NCBI GenBank assembly: GCA_900184925.1
Contig: FXYJ02000002.1
Span: 124,001-188,000 of the forward strand
Direction of reading: 5' to 3'
Length of the DNA: 64,000 nucleotides
DNA from: Ruminococcaceae bacterium HV4-5-B5C
Lineage (GTDB): Bacteria; Bacillota; Clostridia; Oscillospirales; Acutalibacteraceae
Shown here: positions 51,713-61,003 of the stretch, one piece after another
How the letters are laid out: every line of letters begins with the position of its first letter
Numbering within the stretch: position 1 is the first letter of the stretch
Program-made: the position numbers and the translations under genes
Notes under the pieces: model-generated
What the model saw: the letters and a program-made list of their open reading frames with translations, nothing else
Database searches by the model: none
Told to the model about the DNA's origin: nothing

Positions 51713-53499
51713 GTGAGAAAACGAAAAAGCTGCTCCTGATGAATCTGCCTTACCTATTCGTCGCGCTGTTCGCCACCAAGTTCGGACAGGCGTGGCGGCT
51801 GGCCGCAGGCGCGGACGCTTCGGGTAAACTCCTGCACCTGATGGACGGCCTTACCGCCGCGTTTTCCTCTCCGCTGCCGAGCTTTTATCCGACCGACCTC
51901 GGCGTGGGCGTTCTTCTCGCCGCCGCGCTCCGGCTGGCGGTTTACGTCAAAGGCCGGAACGCCAAAAAGTTCCGCAAAAACGTGGAATACGGCTCGGCCC
52001 GCTGGGGCAAGGCCGAGGACATCAAACCGTACATCGATCCTGTTTTTGAAAACAACGTCATTCTCACGCAGACGGAACGGCTCACCATGAACAGCCGTCC
52101 GAAGGACCCCAAGACGTCCCGGAACAAAAATGTGCTGGTCGTCGGCGGCTCCGGTTCCGGCAAGACGCGATTTTTCATCAAGCCGAACCTGATGCAGTGC
52201 GATTCCAAGGATTATCCGACGAGCTTCGTGGTCACGGACCCGAAGGGCAGTATTGTCGTGGAGTGCGGAAATCTCCTGCGGCGAAGGGGCTACCGAATCA
52301 AAATCCTCAACACCATCAACTTCAAAAAGTCGATGCACTACAATCCCTTCGCATACATCCATTCGGAGAAAGATATTTTGAAGCTGGTCACGGCGCTGAT
52401 TACCAACACCAAGGGCGAGGGCAAGGAAGGAGATGATTTTTGGGTGAAAGCCGAGACGCTTTTGTATACGGCGCTCATCGGCTACATCCACTATGAGGCC
52501 CCGGTTGAGGAACAGAATTTTGCTACGCTCATCGAATTTATCAACGCTTCGGAAGTGAGAGAAGATGATGAGGAATTCAAAAATCCCGTGGATCTCATGT
52601 TCGAGGCTCTGGAAAAGGAAAAGCCAAACCACTTCGCCGTCCGGCAATATAAGAAATATAAGCTGGCGGCGGGCAAGACAGCAAAATCAATCCTTATTTC
52701 CTGCGGCGCACGAATGGCTCCCTTCGACATTCAGGAGCTTCGTGACCTGACGGCCTACGACGAGCTGGAGCTGGACACGCTGGGCGACCGCAAAACCGCC
52801 CTGTTCATCATTATTTCAGATACTGATGACACGTTTAATTTTTTAGTTTCGATGGCCTACACGCAACTTTTCAACCTGTTATGCGAAAAGGCCGACGACG
52901 TGTACGGCGGGCGCTTGCCCGTCCACGTCCGGTGCCTGCTTGACGAATTTGCGAACATCGGGCAGATCCCAAAGTTCGAGAAGCTGATCGCCACTATCCG
53001 CAGCCGTGAAATCTCGGCCTGCCTTGTTTTGCAGGCGCAGAGCCAGCTCAAGGCGCTGTACAAAGACAATGCCGATACGATCATCGGCAACTGCGACAGC
53101 GCCATTTTCCTCGGCGGCAAAGAACGCACGACCTTGAAGGAACTGACGGAATCGCTCGGCCGAGAGACAATCGACACCTACAACACCGGAGAAAGCCGGG
53201 GCCGCGAGGTTTCCCACAGCCTCAATTATCAAAAATTGGGGAAGGATTTAGCTTCGGTCGATGAGCTGTCCGTCCTCGACGGCGGCAAGTGCATCCTCCA
53301 GCTTCGCGGCGTCCGGCCCTTCCTTTCGGACAAGTACGACATCACAAAGCATCCGAACTACAAGTATCTGTCCGACTATGACCCCTGCAACGCTTTCCAT
53401 ATCGAGGAATTTCTGTCCACAAAACTAAAACCGAAACCGGACGATGTGTTCAACACGTATTCCGTTGACCTCTCCGGGGAACCGAAGGCCACAGAGTAA
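51709..53499 (+). CDS. VirD4-like type IV coupling protein
   Basis: The 596-residue ATPase links the relaxosome to the secretion channel. N-terminal hydrophobic segments (about 8-24 and 65-80) anchor it. The nucleotide-binding domain has Walker A GGSGSGKT (146-153), the TraG/VirD4 segment SFVVTDPKGSIV, and Walker B LLDEFANIG (Asp412-Glu413). It also has GNCDSAIFLGG. It belongs to the TraG/VirD4 group of Tn1549/CTn elements. In such elements the Maff2 gene usually follows directly; here an AraC-family gene intervenes. Confidence 0.93.
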   Translation: MSEKTKKLLLMNLPYLFVALFATKFGQAWRLAAGADASGKLLHLMDGLTAAFSSPLPSFYPTDLGVGVLLAAALRLAVYVKGRNAKKFRKNVEYGSARWGKAEDIKPYIDPVFENNVILTQTERLTMNSRPKDPKTSRNKNVLVVGGSGSGKTRFFIKPNLMQCDSKDYPTSFVVTDPKGSIVVECGNLLRRRGYRIKILNTINFKKSMHYNPFAYIHSEKDILKLVTALITNTKGEGKEGDDFWVKAETLLYTALIGYIHYEAPVEEQNFATLIEFINASEVREDDEEFKNPVDLMFEALEKEKPNHFAVRQYKKYKLAAGKTAKSILISCGARMAPFDIQELRDLTAYDELELDTLGDRKTALFIIISDTDDTFNFLVSMAYTQLFNLLCEKADDVYGGRLPVHVRCLLDEFANIGQIPKFEKLIATIRSREISACLVLQAQSQLKALYKDNADTIIGNCDSAIFLGGKERTTLKELTESLGRETIDTYNTGESRGREVSHSLNYQKLGKDLASVDELSVLDGGKCILQLRGVRPFLSDKYDITKHPNYKYLSDYDPCNAFHIEEFLSTKLKPKPDDVFNTYSVDLSGEPKATE

Positions 53500-53565
53500 A
53501 AGAAGGCAAGAATCATCAAAAATAAAGGGGGATATCATGCTATAATACAAATTGCGGGGGAAGCG

Positions 53566-54450
53566 ATGCCGATGACGCACAGCAAAGAAATTCAAGCAGC
53601 TTTAAATTACATTGAGATAAACTTATGCGAAGAACTGCCTTTGGATGAAATCGCCAATGCGGTGGGATTTTCGAAGTTCTATTTTCACAGGACTTTTCAG
53701 AGCGAAATCGGAATACCCGTATATGATTACATCCGAAAACGCAGACTCGCCAGTGCGGCATCCCTTTTGCTTTTCACAAATACACCTATACTCGATATTG
53801 CTCTGGCCTTCCGCTTTGAATCTCAGGAAGCTTTTACGAGAGCTTTCAAAAGCATCTATCAATTGCCGCCGGGCAGATACAGAACGGCCATTAAAGGCTT
53901 AATTGTTGGAGGGACCTGTATGGACAGCAATGCTACAATCAAAGAATGGATTATAACAGGAACGGCACCCGAGAAATACCAGGTAAGTATGGATCACAAA
54001 ATCTATAATACCGGCACAAAATCGGCTACTCTCAAGTCTATTGCCGATGAATTTGAAGTCAGTGAATTTGCAACGATCATGCAACAATTTAATGCCAAAA
54101 ATTTTACAGATAAGCGCGTCCGCTTCTCAGGCTTTGTAAAAGCATTGGAAGTAGAAGGCTGGTGCGGGCTATGGATGAGAATTGATAACGCTCTGGGTAC
54201 CGTATTAAAGCTGGATAATATGCAAAGCCGGTCAATCACCGGAACAACGGAATGGAACCACTATTCCTGTGTGTTGGATGTACCCAAAGACGGGGCCATT
54301 ATCAACATCGGTATATTACTATCCGGTAAAGGGCAGGTTTGGTTTGATAATGCCAGCTTTCAGGAGGTGGATTGCAGTATACCTACTACCGACTTTACAC
54401 CTTGCGAAGTTTTTCCCGATTACCCCAAAAATCTATCTTTTGAAGACTAA
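53566..54450 (+). CDS. AraC-family regulator with C-terminal sensory domain (ICE cargo)
   Basis: The 294-residue protein has a double helix-turn-helix AraC domain at the N-terminus (LPLDEIANAVGFSKFYFHRT, LDIALAFRFESQEAFTRAFK, residues 8-107). The C-terminal beta-rich domain has VRFSGFVKALEVEGWCGLWM and IGILLSGKGQVWFDNASF, known from Firmicutes AraC regulators of drug or stress response. It has a TATAAT box at 53541-53546, its own terminator, and is more AT-rich than the flanking transfer genes. It interrupts the virD4-maff2 order, so it is an inserted cargo gene. Confidence 0.88.
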   Translation: MPMTHSKEIQAALNYIEINLCEELPLDEIANAVGFSKFYFHRTFQSEIGIPVYDYIRKRRLASAASLLLFTNTPILDIALAFRFESQEAFTRAFKSIYQLPPGRYRTAIKGLIVGGTCMDSNATIKEWIITGTAPEKYQVSMDHKIYNTGTKSATLKSIADEFEVSEFATIMQQFNAKNFTDKRVRFSGFVKALEVEGWCGLWMRIDNALGTVLKLDNMQSRSITGTTEWNHYSCVLDVPKDGAIINIGILLSGKGQVWFDNASFQEVDCSIPTTDFTPCEVFPDYPKNLSFED

Positions 54451-54471
54451 AATCAATTTTCCTGAACCTTA

Positions 54472-54517
54472 GCGGCTTTTGGATTGATATTCATATATCC
54501 AAAGCCGCCTTTTTTTT
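54472..54517 (+). terminator. Terminator of the AraC cargo gene
   Basis: A stem of about 12 bp (54472-54484 with 54497-54508) is followed by a run of eight T residues, 22 bp after the AraC stop. Confidence 0.8.
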
Positions 54518-54596
54518 GCCTGCAAGGAACCGCCACTTAACACGGTAGCTGGATGTAGGTAAGAAAACGATAAACACTTATAAATACCGTTAGCTG

Positions 54597-54620
54597 AAAG
54601 CCGCGAATAGCGGCTTTTTT
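54597..54620 (+). terminator. Terminator-like hairpin before the Maff2 gene
   Basis: An 8-bp stem (54597-54604 with 54610-54617) and 5-nt loop run into a T-tract. It lies 30 bp before the maff2-like start, so transcription of the downstream transfer genes needs read-through or a promoter in between. Confidence 0.65.
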
Positions 54621-54650
54621 CATTTTCAAAATCAGAATTGGAGGTACATT

Positions 54651-54866
54651 ATGAGTTTCTTTCATTCCGCAATCGGCGTTCTCCAGACCCTCGTAATTGC
54701 CCTCGGCGCGGGCCTTGCCATTTGGGGCGCGATCAACCTTCTGGAAGGTTACGGCAACGACAATCCGGGAGCGAAAAGCCAGGGCATTAAGCAACTCATG
54801 GCGGGCGGCGGCGTGGCCCTGATCGGCATTACGCTGGTTCCTCTGCTCTCCAACCTTTTCGGCTGA
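54651..54866 (+). CDS. Maff2-family (VirB2/TrbC pilin-like) protein
   Basis: The 71-residue protein has two hydrophobic helices (about 7-29 and 48-68) separated by a polar Gly/Asn loop (EGYGNDNPGAKSQG), the form of Maff2/TrbC-like components of Tn1549-type transfer systems. It probably forms part of the membrane channel. GGAGG precedes the ATG. Confidence 0.85.
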   Translation: MSFFHSAIGVLQTLVIALGAGLAIWGAINLLEGYGNDNPGAKSQGIKQLMAGGGVALIGITLVPLLSNLFG

Positions 54867-54927
54867 TGCCGACGCGAAAACACTCCGTGCCCCATTTAAG
54901 GGGGCGCGGGAAAGGAGGTGATGCCAC

Positions 54928-55797
54928 TTGGATTTCATCAAGCAGCAGATTACCGAATGGCTGAAAGAAATACTCGTCGGCGGCATCATGAACAACCTGT
55001 CGGGCATGTTCGACAACGTAAACAGTCAGGTCGGGCAGATTGCCTCTCAAGTGGGAACGACGCCGCAGGCGTGGAACACCGGCATTTACAATATGATCCG
55101 GACCCTGTCCGAAAACGTCATGATGCCCATCGCGGGCCTGATCCTCGCGTTTGTCATGACGCTGGAGCTGATTCAGATTATCACCGACAAAAACAATTTT
55201 CACGACATCGAAAGCGCCGTTTTTTTCCGTTGGATTTTCAAAACAGCCTGCGCCATCCTCATCGTAACCAACACATGGAATATCGTCATGGGCATATTTG
55301 ACGTGGCTCAGAGCGTGGTCAACAGCGCGGCGGGAATCATCGTCTCAGACACGTCCATCGACATCAGCTCCGTTACGGCAAACCTTCAGACGCGGCTCAT
55401 GGCAATGGACCTCGGCCCCCTGTTCGGGCTGTGGTTCCAGAGCATTTTTGTGGGCTTTACCATGTGGGCGCTCACGATCTGCATTTTCATCATCGTGTAC
55501 GGGAGGATGATCGAGATCTATTTAGCCACTTCCATCGCGCCGATCCCGATGGCGACAATGCTCAACCGGGAATCGGGCGGCATGGGGCAGAATTATCTGC
55601 GCTCCCTGTTCGCACTCGGTTTTCAGGGCTTTCTCATTATCGTCTGCGTGGCAATTTACGCCGTTTTGGTAAAAAGCATCAGCGTGAGCACGGATGTCAG
55701 CAAGGCAATTTGGACTTGCATGGGCTATACGGTGCTGCTGTGCTTTACGCTCTTTAAGACCGGAAGCCTCGCAAAAAGTATTTTCAACGCGCATTGA
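54928..55797 (+). CDS. TrbL/VirB6-like channel protein
   Basis: The 289-residue polytopic membrane protein (start TTG 54928 with AGGAGGTGA) has five to six transmembrane segments. It matches the CD0411-type TrbL/VirB6 proteins next to Maff2 in clostridial ICEs. The N-terminal amphipathic helix (MDFIKQQITEWLKEIL) and the segment SIAPIPMATMLNRESGGMGQ are conserved. It should form the inner-membrane part of the type IV secretion channel. Confidence 0.85.
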   Translation: MDFIKQQITEWLKEILVGGIMNNLSGMFDNVNSQVGQIASQVGTTPQAWNTGIYNMIRTLSENVMMPIAGLILAFVMTLELIQIITDKNNFHDIESAVFFRWIFKTACAILIVTNTWNIVMGIFDVAQSVVNSAAGIIVSDTSIDISSVTANLQTRLMAMDLGPLFGLWFQSIFVGFTMWALTICIFIIVYGRMIEIYLATSIAPIPMATMLNRESGGMGQNYLRSLFALGFQGFLIIVCVAIYAVLVKSISVSTDVSKAIWTCMGYTVLLCFTLFKTGSLAKSIFNAH

Positions 55798-55812
55798 CGG
55801 AGGTGATATTCA

Positions 55813-56220
55813 ATGCAGGATAAATTACAGGAGCTTCTTGACCGGCTGGACGCCAACTTTTCGGCGTTTCAAACGGCATGGGAAGCAAAAAGCAAAACAG
55901 AACTGATAGACACATCCCGCGAGATCACTGCGATTAAGGACGCCCATTATTATCTGACCGAAAGCCACGGATTTGAGCCGGAAGAAATCGACTATCTTCT
56001 CCTGTTTGAAAACCCTTTACGGGTTGTTGCGGACAAGTGGCTGGAACGCACGGAGGATCTGAGCGATTTCAGCTTCGCGCTCGACGAGGTGTTCGACAAG
56101 CAGGACGCGCTCCGGGATTACGAACAGAAGGAAAAGCCGTCCGTTCTGGAACAACTTCATCATACCACCGAGACTGCCGGAAAAGCCGCGCGCCCGACAA
56201 AAGAACAGGAGGCGCGATAA
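55813..56220 (+). CDS. DUF3848-domain protein
   Basis: The 135-residue acidic helical protein matches DUF3848, a small family found in the transfer region of Tn1549-type ICEs (ELLDRLDANFSAFQTAWEAK, ITAIKDAHYYLTE, FEPEEIDYLLLFENPLRVVADKW). No function is established. The next gene starts immediately after its stop. Confidence 0.75.
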   Translation: MQDKLQELLDRLDANFSAFQTAWEAKSKTELIDTSREITAIKDAHYYLTESHGFEPEEIDYLLLFENPLRVVADKWLERTEDLSDFSFALDEVFDKQDALRDYEQKEKPSVLEQLHHTTETAGKAARPTKEQEAR

Positions 56221-56679
56221 ATGGCTTATGTTCCCGTCCCCAAGGACCTGACCGCCGTGAAAACGAAGGTCCTGTTCAACTTAACAAAACGGCAGCTTGT
56301 CTGTTTCAGCGGCGGCGCCCTTGTGGGCGTACCGTTTTTCTTTTTGCTCAAAGGACCGGCGAATTTCAGTGCCGGGGCCGCTTCCCTCTGCATGGTTCTC
56401 GTCATGCTGCCGTTTTTCCTGATGGCCGTCTATGAAAAAAACGGCCTGCCGCTGGAAAAGATCGTCCGCAACATTGCCCGTGTGCTCTTTCTCCGACCAA
56501 AGCAGCGGCCCTATCAGACCAACAATTATTACGCCGTGCTCGCACGGCAAAGCCAACTAGACAAGGAGGTGCGTCAGATTGTCGGTAAAAAAGCAAAAAC
56601 CAGCTATGAATCGGTCGTTATCCCGCGCCGAAAGGCGTCAGATCGAAGCCGCCGTCGCAAAGGCCCGGCAGACCGATAA
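56221..56679 (+). CDS. PrgI-family (VirB3-like) protein
   Basis: The 152-residue protein has the PrgI start (YVPVPKDLTAVKTKVLFNLT), two transmembrane segments (about 30-47 and 52-72) and a basic C-terminal tail. PrgI/VirB3 proteins work with VirB4 at the channel base. Its last 101 bp overlap virB4, so the two are coupled. Confidence 0.85.
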   Translation: MAYVPVPKDLTAVKTKVLFNLTKRQLVCFSGGALVGVPFFFLLKGPANFSAGAASLCMVLVMLPFFLMAVYEKNGLPLEKIVRNIARVLFLRPKQRPYQTNNYYAVLARQSQLDKEVRQIVGKKAKTSYESVVIPRRKASDRSRRRKGPADR

Positions 56680-58987
56680 GAAAAAGAAATCGGCGCAGGA
56701 CAGTATTCCGTTTGAGCGTATGTTCCCGGACGGCATCTGCCGCGTGACTGACAGCTATTACACGAAAACCGTTCAGTTTCAGGACATCAACTATCAGCTC
56801 AACCAGAACGAGGACAAAACCGCCATTTTCGAGGGCTGGTGCGATTTTCTCAACTATTTCGACAGTTCCATCAAGTTTCAGCTCTCGTTTCTGAACCTTT
56901 CCGCAACGCGGGACAGCTTTGCGAAAAGCGTCACCATCCCGCCGCAGGGCGACGATTTCGACAGCCTGCGTTCGGAGTATACGGAAATGCTCCGAACGCA
57001 GCTTGCCAAAGGAAACAACGGCCTCATCAAAACCAAGTATCTGACCTTCGGCATCGAAGCGGACAGCCTGAAAACGGCCAAACCCCGGCTGGAACGTATT
57101 GAAATCGACATTCTCAACAACTTCAAACATCTCGGCGTAACAGCCTCTTCCCTGAACGGCGCGGACCGCCTGCGGCTGCTGCACGACATTTTCCACATGG
57201 ACGCGCCGGAGCCGTTCCGCTTTTCGTGGGACTGGCTGGCTCCCTCCGGCCTGTCCGTCAAAGACTTCATCGCGCCCAGCTCTTTCGAGTTCAAAAGCGG
57301 CAGCATGTTCGGCATGGGACGTCAGGTAGGCGCGGTCAGTTTTCTCCAAATCCTCGCGCCGGAGCTGAACGACCGGATGCTGGCCGATTTTCTCGACATG
57401 GAATCCAGCCTCATCGTCACCATGCACATCCAGTCCATCGACCAGGTAAGCGCCATCAAGACGGTGAAACGGAAGATCACGGATCTCGATTCCATGAAGA
57501 TTCAAGAGCAAAAAAAGGCCATCCGTTCCGGTTACGACATGGACATTATCCCCTCCGACCTCGCTACCTACGGCGAGGAAGCGAAAAAGCTGTTGCAGGA
57601 TTTGCAGAGCCGCAACGAGCGCATGTTCCTTGTGACCTTCCTCGTCCTCAACGTGGCCGAGAACCGGCAGCGGCTCGACAACAACGTGTTTCAGGCAAGC
57701 TCCCTCGCACAGAAATACAACTGCGCACTGACCCGTCTCGACTTCCGTCAGGAGGAAGGGTTGATGAGCAGCCTGCCGCTCGGCTTAAATCAGGTGGAAA
57801 TCCAACGGGGCCTGACCACGTCAAGCACCTCTATTTTTATCCCCTTTACTACGCAGGAGCTTTTCCAGACCGGGCGCGAGGCGCTCTACTGCGGCCTGAA
57901 CGCTTTGTCCAACAATCTCATCATGGTGGACAGGAAACTCCTAAAAAACCCGAACGGCCTGATCCTTGGCACACCGGGCGCTGGCAAATCCTTCGCCGCC
58001 AAGCGGGAGATCGCCAACGTGTTCCTCGTCACAAACGACGACATCATCGTCTGTGACCCGGAGGCCGAATACGGCCCGCTGATTGAGCGTCTGCACGGGC
58101 AGATCATCAAAATATCGCCCGCGTCCGCCGACTACATCAATCCGATGGACATCAACCTCAACTATTCCGAGGAAGAAAACCCGCTGTCGCTCAAGTCTGA
58201 TTTCATCCTGTCGCTCTGCGAGCTGATCGTCGGCGGCAAAGAGGGCTTGCAGCCGGTGGAAAAAACGGTCATCGACCGCTGCGTGAGACTGGTGTACCGG
58301 AATTATCTCAGTGACCCGCGCCCGGAAAACATGCCGGTTCTGGAGGATTTGTACAACGAGCTGCGGCGGCAGGACGAAAAGGAAGCACAGTACATTGCCA
58401 CGGCGCTGGAAATCTACGTCACCGGCTCCCTCAACGTGTTCAACCATCGTACCACCGTCAATGTGAGAAACCGGGTCGTCAGCTACGATATCCGGGAGCT
58501 GGGCAAGCAGCTCAAAAAAATCGGGATGCTCATTGTGCAGGATCAGGTCTGGAACCGCGTCACCGTCAACCGCGCCGTGGGAAAATCTACGCGCTACTAT
58601 ATCGACGAGTTTCATCTGCTCTTAAAAGAAGAACAGACCGCCGCCTATTCCGTGGAAATCTGGAAGCGGTTCCGCAAGTGGGGCGGTATTCCTACCGGGA
58701 TCACGCAGAACATCAAGGATCTTCTTTCCTCACGGGAAATTGAGAACATCTTTGAAAACTCAGATTACATTTATATGCTTAATCAGGCGTCCGGCGACCG
58801 TCAGATTCTTGCCAAACAGCTCGGCATTTCCCCGCACCAGCTTTCCTACGTCACCCATTCCGGCGAGGGCGAAGGGCTGCTTTTTTACGGCAACGTCATT
58901 CTGCCGTTTATTGACCATTTTCCGAAGGACACGGAGTTGTACCGTATCATGACCACCAAGCCGCAGGAAGTGGCGTCGGCAACATGA
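56579..58987 (+). CDS. VirB4-like conjugation ATPase
   Basis: The 802-residue ATPase energises the type IV secretion channel. It has an N-terminal VirB4 domain, Walker A GTPGAGKS (464-471), FVTNDDIIVCDPEAEYGPL-like segment and Walker B YYIDEFHLLL (Asp676-Glu677). ITQNIKDLLSS and NSDYIYMLNQA are also typical. It starts at TTG 56579 after AAGGAGGTG within the prgI-like gene. It belongs to the Tn1549/CTn VirB4 group. Confidence 0.93.
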   Translation: MSVKKQKPAMNRSLSRAERRQIEAAVAKARQTDKKKKSAQDSIPFERMFPDGICRVTDSYYTKTVQFQDINYQLNQNEDKTAIFEGWCDFLNYFDSSIKFQLSFLNLSATRDSFAKSVTIPPQGDDFDSLRSEYTEMLRTQLAKGNNGLIKTKYLTFGIEADSLKTAKPRLERIEIDILNNFKHLGVTASSLNGADRLRLLHDIFHMDAPEPFRFSWDWLAPSGLSVKDFIAPSSFEFKSGSMFGMGRQVGAVSFLQILAPELNDRMLADFLDMESSLIVTMHIQSIDQVSAIKTVKRKITDLDSMKIQEQKKAIRSGYDMDIIPSDLATYGEEAKKLLQDLQSRNERMFLVTFLVLNVAENRQRLDNNVFQASSLAQKYNCALTRLDFRQEEGLMSSLPLGLNQVEIQRGLTTSSTSIFIPFTTQELFQTGREALYCGLNALSNNLIMVDRKLLKNPNGLILGTPGAGKSFAAKREIANVFLVTNDDIIVCDPEAEYGPLIERLHGQIIKISPASADYINPMDINLNYSEEENPLSLKSDFILSLCELIVGGKEGLQPVEKTVIDRCVRLVYRNYLSDPRPENMPVLEDLYNELRRQDEKEAQYIATALEIYVTGSLNVFNHRTTVNVRNRVVSYDIRELGKQLKKIGMLIVQDQVWNRVTVNRAVGKSTRYYIDEFHLLLKEEQTAAYSVEIWKRFRKWGGIPTGITQNIKDLLSSREIENIFENSDYIYMLNQASGDRQILAKQLGISPHQLSYVTHSGEGEGLLFYGNVILPFIDHFPKDTELYRIMTTKPQEVASAT

Positions 58988-59022
58988 GTGTCTTTACCTA
59001 GCGGGACAGGAGGTGATACAGA

Positions 59023-60738
59023 ATGGATAGACGAGCGCCCCGCCTGCAATTTACGAAAGAGGAACGCACCGACCCTGCGTTGAGACGGCCAATTAGCAAG
59101 GCTCAGAAAGCGGCGGCAAAAGCGGATCGGGCGCAGGCGAAAATACTGAAAAAGGAAGTCCTTCGTAAGCAGTGCGCCGTTGACCCGGCTACCGGCAAGG
59201 TCACGACGCGCCTGAAATTTGAGGAAGTGGACAAGAAAAAACCGTCCAAGCTCACCCACGTCGTCCGGAACGCGCCCGGAAACGCCGTCTCGATGCAGTT
59301 TCACCGGAAAATCCGACAGTCCGAGGATGAAAACGTGGGCGTGGAGGCCGCGCACAAAAGTGAGGAAGCCGCCGAAACGGGCGGGCGTCTGGCGCGCAGC
59401 GCCCACCGCTCCCGTAAGTTAAAACCCTACCGAAAATCGGCCAAAGCGGAAAAGCGGCTTGACCGCGCCAATCTCGGTTATTTGCAGAAAAAGGCTGCGC
59501 GGGACAATCCGCAGCCCTCAGGAAATCCTTTGGCCCACTGGCGGCAGAAGCGGGCCGTCAAAAAGCAGTACGCCGCCGCGAAGCGGGCTGGACAGTTTAC
59601 CGGTTTCGCCGAAAACACAGCGAAAGCGGGAAAAACGGTGGCTCGGGAAAGCAAGCGGGCGGCGGCTTTTGTTGGGCGGCACCGGAACGGCTTTCTGATC
59701 GCCATAGGCGTTTTTCTGGTGCTGGTGCTGCTTCTGAACGTCCTATCCTCCAGCTCGGTTCTGCTGGAAGGGGCGCTGTCCGGCGTTACCGCATCCACCT
59801 ATCCTTCCACGGACGACGCCATGCTCGGCGCGGAAGCCGCTTACGCCCAAAAGGAAGCGGACCTTCAAGACGAAATCAACCATTACGAGCAGAGGCACGG
59901 CGGGTACGATGAATATCACTATACGCTCGACAAAATCGGCCACGACCCCTATGTGCTGATTTCTATTCTAACCGCGTGGCATGGCGGCGAATGGACGCTG
60001 GATGAAGTCAGGGACATGCTTTCCGCGCTGTTCTCAAAAGAATACCAACTGACGCAGGCTGTGGAGACGGAAACCCGCTATCGCACGGAAACGGATACCG
60101 TGACGGACCCGGACGGCACAACTCACACCGAAACCCGGCAGGTTTCCTATACCTACACCATCTGCAATGTGAAGCTCCACAACGAGGATTTGTCCCATCT
60201 TCCCACTTCCATCATGAACGAGGATCAGCTTGGCGTATACTCGATGTACATGTCCACCCTTGGCAACCGGCCCGACCTTTTTCCCACGTCGGCTTATCCG
60301 AATGCATCCACCGTCAAAAAGCCCACGGAATACGACATTCCCCCGGAGGAAATGACGGACGCGCGGTTCGCCGCAATGATGACGGAAGCCAAAAAATATA
60401 TCGGCTATCCCTACGTTTGGGGCGGCAGCAGCCCGAAAACCTCGTTCGACTGTTCCGGCTACGTGTCGTGGGTGATCAATCACAGCGGATGGAACGTGGG
60501 ACGGCTGGGAGCACAGGGCCTCTGCAATATCTGCACTCCGGTTTCTCCCGCTGATGCCAAACCGGGCGACCTCGTTTTCTTTGAACACACCTACGATACC
60601 GACGGCGTGACCCATGTGGGCATCTACGTCGGAAACGGCATGATGCTTGCGGCCGGCGATCCAATCGGCTACTCGAACCTTAACACAAGCTACTGGCAGA
60701 GCCATTTTTACACGTTCGGGCGTTTACCGAACCCATAA
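59023..60738 (+). CDS. NlpC/P60 cell-wall hydrolase of the transfer system (CD1108-like)
   Basis: The 571-residue protein has a basic cytoplasmic N-terminal region of about 220 residues, one transmembrane segment (about 223-243) and an extracellular part. That part ends in an NlpC/P60 peptidase domain: YVWGGSSPKTSFDCSGYVSW (nucleophile Cys477) and THVGIYVG (His531). It should locally open peptidoglycan during mating, the VirB1 role. A central region with repeated TETRYRTETDTVTDPDGTTH-like text is typical of CD1108-type proteins. Confidence 0.9.
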   Translation: MDRRAPRLQFTKEERTDPALRRPISKAQKAAAKADRAQAKILKKEVLRKQCAVDPATGKVTTRLKFEEVDKKKPSKLTHVVRNAPGNAVSMQFHRKIRQSEDENVGVEAAHKSEEAAETGGRLARSAHRSRKLKPYRKSAKAEKRLDRANLGYLQKKAARDNPQPSGNPLAHWRQKRAVKKQYAAAKRAGQFTGFAENTAKAGKTVARESKRAAAFVGRHRNGFLIAIGVFLVLVLLLNVLSSSSVLLEGALSGVTASTYPSTDDAMLGAEAAYAQKEADLQDEINHYEQRHGGYDEYHYTLDKIGHDPYVLISILTAWHGGEWTLDEVRDMLSALFSKEYQLTQAVETETRYRTETDTVTDPDGTTHTETRQVSYTYTICNVKLHNEDLSHLPTSIMNEDQLGVYSMYMSTLGNRPDLFPTSAYPNASTVKKPTEYDIPPEEMTDARFAAMMTEAKKYIGYPYVWGGSSPKTSFDCSGYVSWVINHSGWNVGRLGAQGLCNICTPVSPADAKPGDLVFFEHTYDTDGVTHVGIYVGNGMMLAAGDPIGYSNLNTSYWQSHFYTFGRLPNP

Positions 60739-60757
60739 CAGATTGGAGGAATCAACC

Positions 60758-61003
60758 GTGAATCCGAAATTCAAAAAAATCGACACCGAGTATGAAAAGA
60801 ACGCGGCGAAAATCTCCGTGCTGCAAAACCGACAGAAGGAACTGGAGAAGCAGCGCCGGGAGCTGGAAAATCTCGATATTATCGGCCTTGTGCGGGGCAT
60901 GGGCATGACGGCAGAGGAACTGTCCGTGCTCATGAAAGCGTCCCGCGAAAATCGGCCCGTATCCGATCAGAACAAACAGGAGGAAAGTCATGAAGAAATC
61001 TAA
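60758..61003 (+). CDS. DUF4315-family protein
   Basis: The 81-residue coiled-coil protein (GTG start with GGAGGA) matches DUF4315 of Tn1549-type ICEs: FKKIDTEYEKNAAKISVLQN, KQRRELENLDIIGLVRGMGM and TAEELSVLM. It overlaps the next gene by 14 bp. No function is known beyond constant linkage to the transfer genes. Confidence 0.8.
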   Translation: MNPKFKKIDTEYEKNAAKISVLQNRQKELEKQRRELENLDIIGLVRGMGMTAEELSVLMKASRENRPVSDQNKQEESHEEI

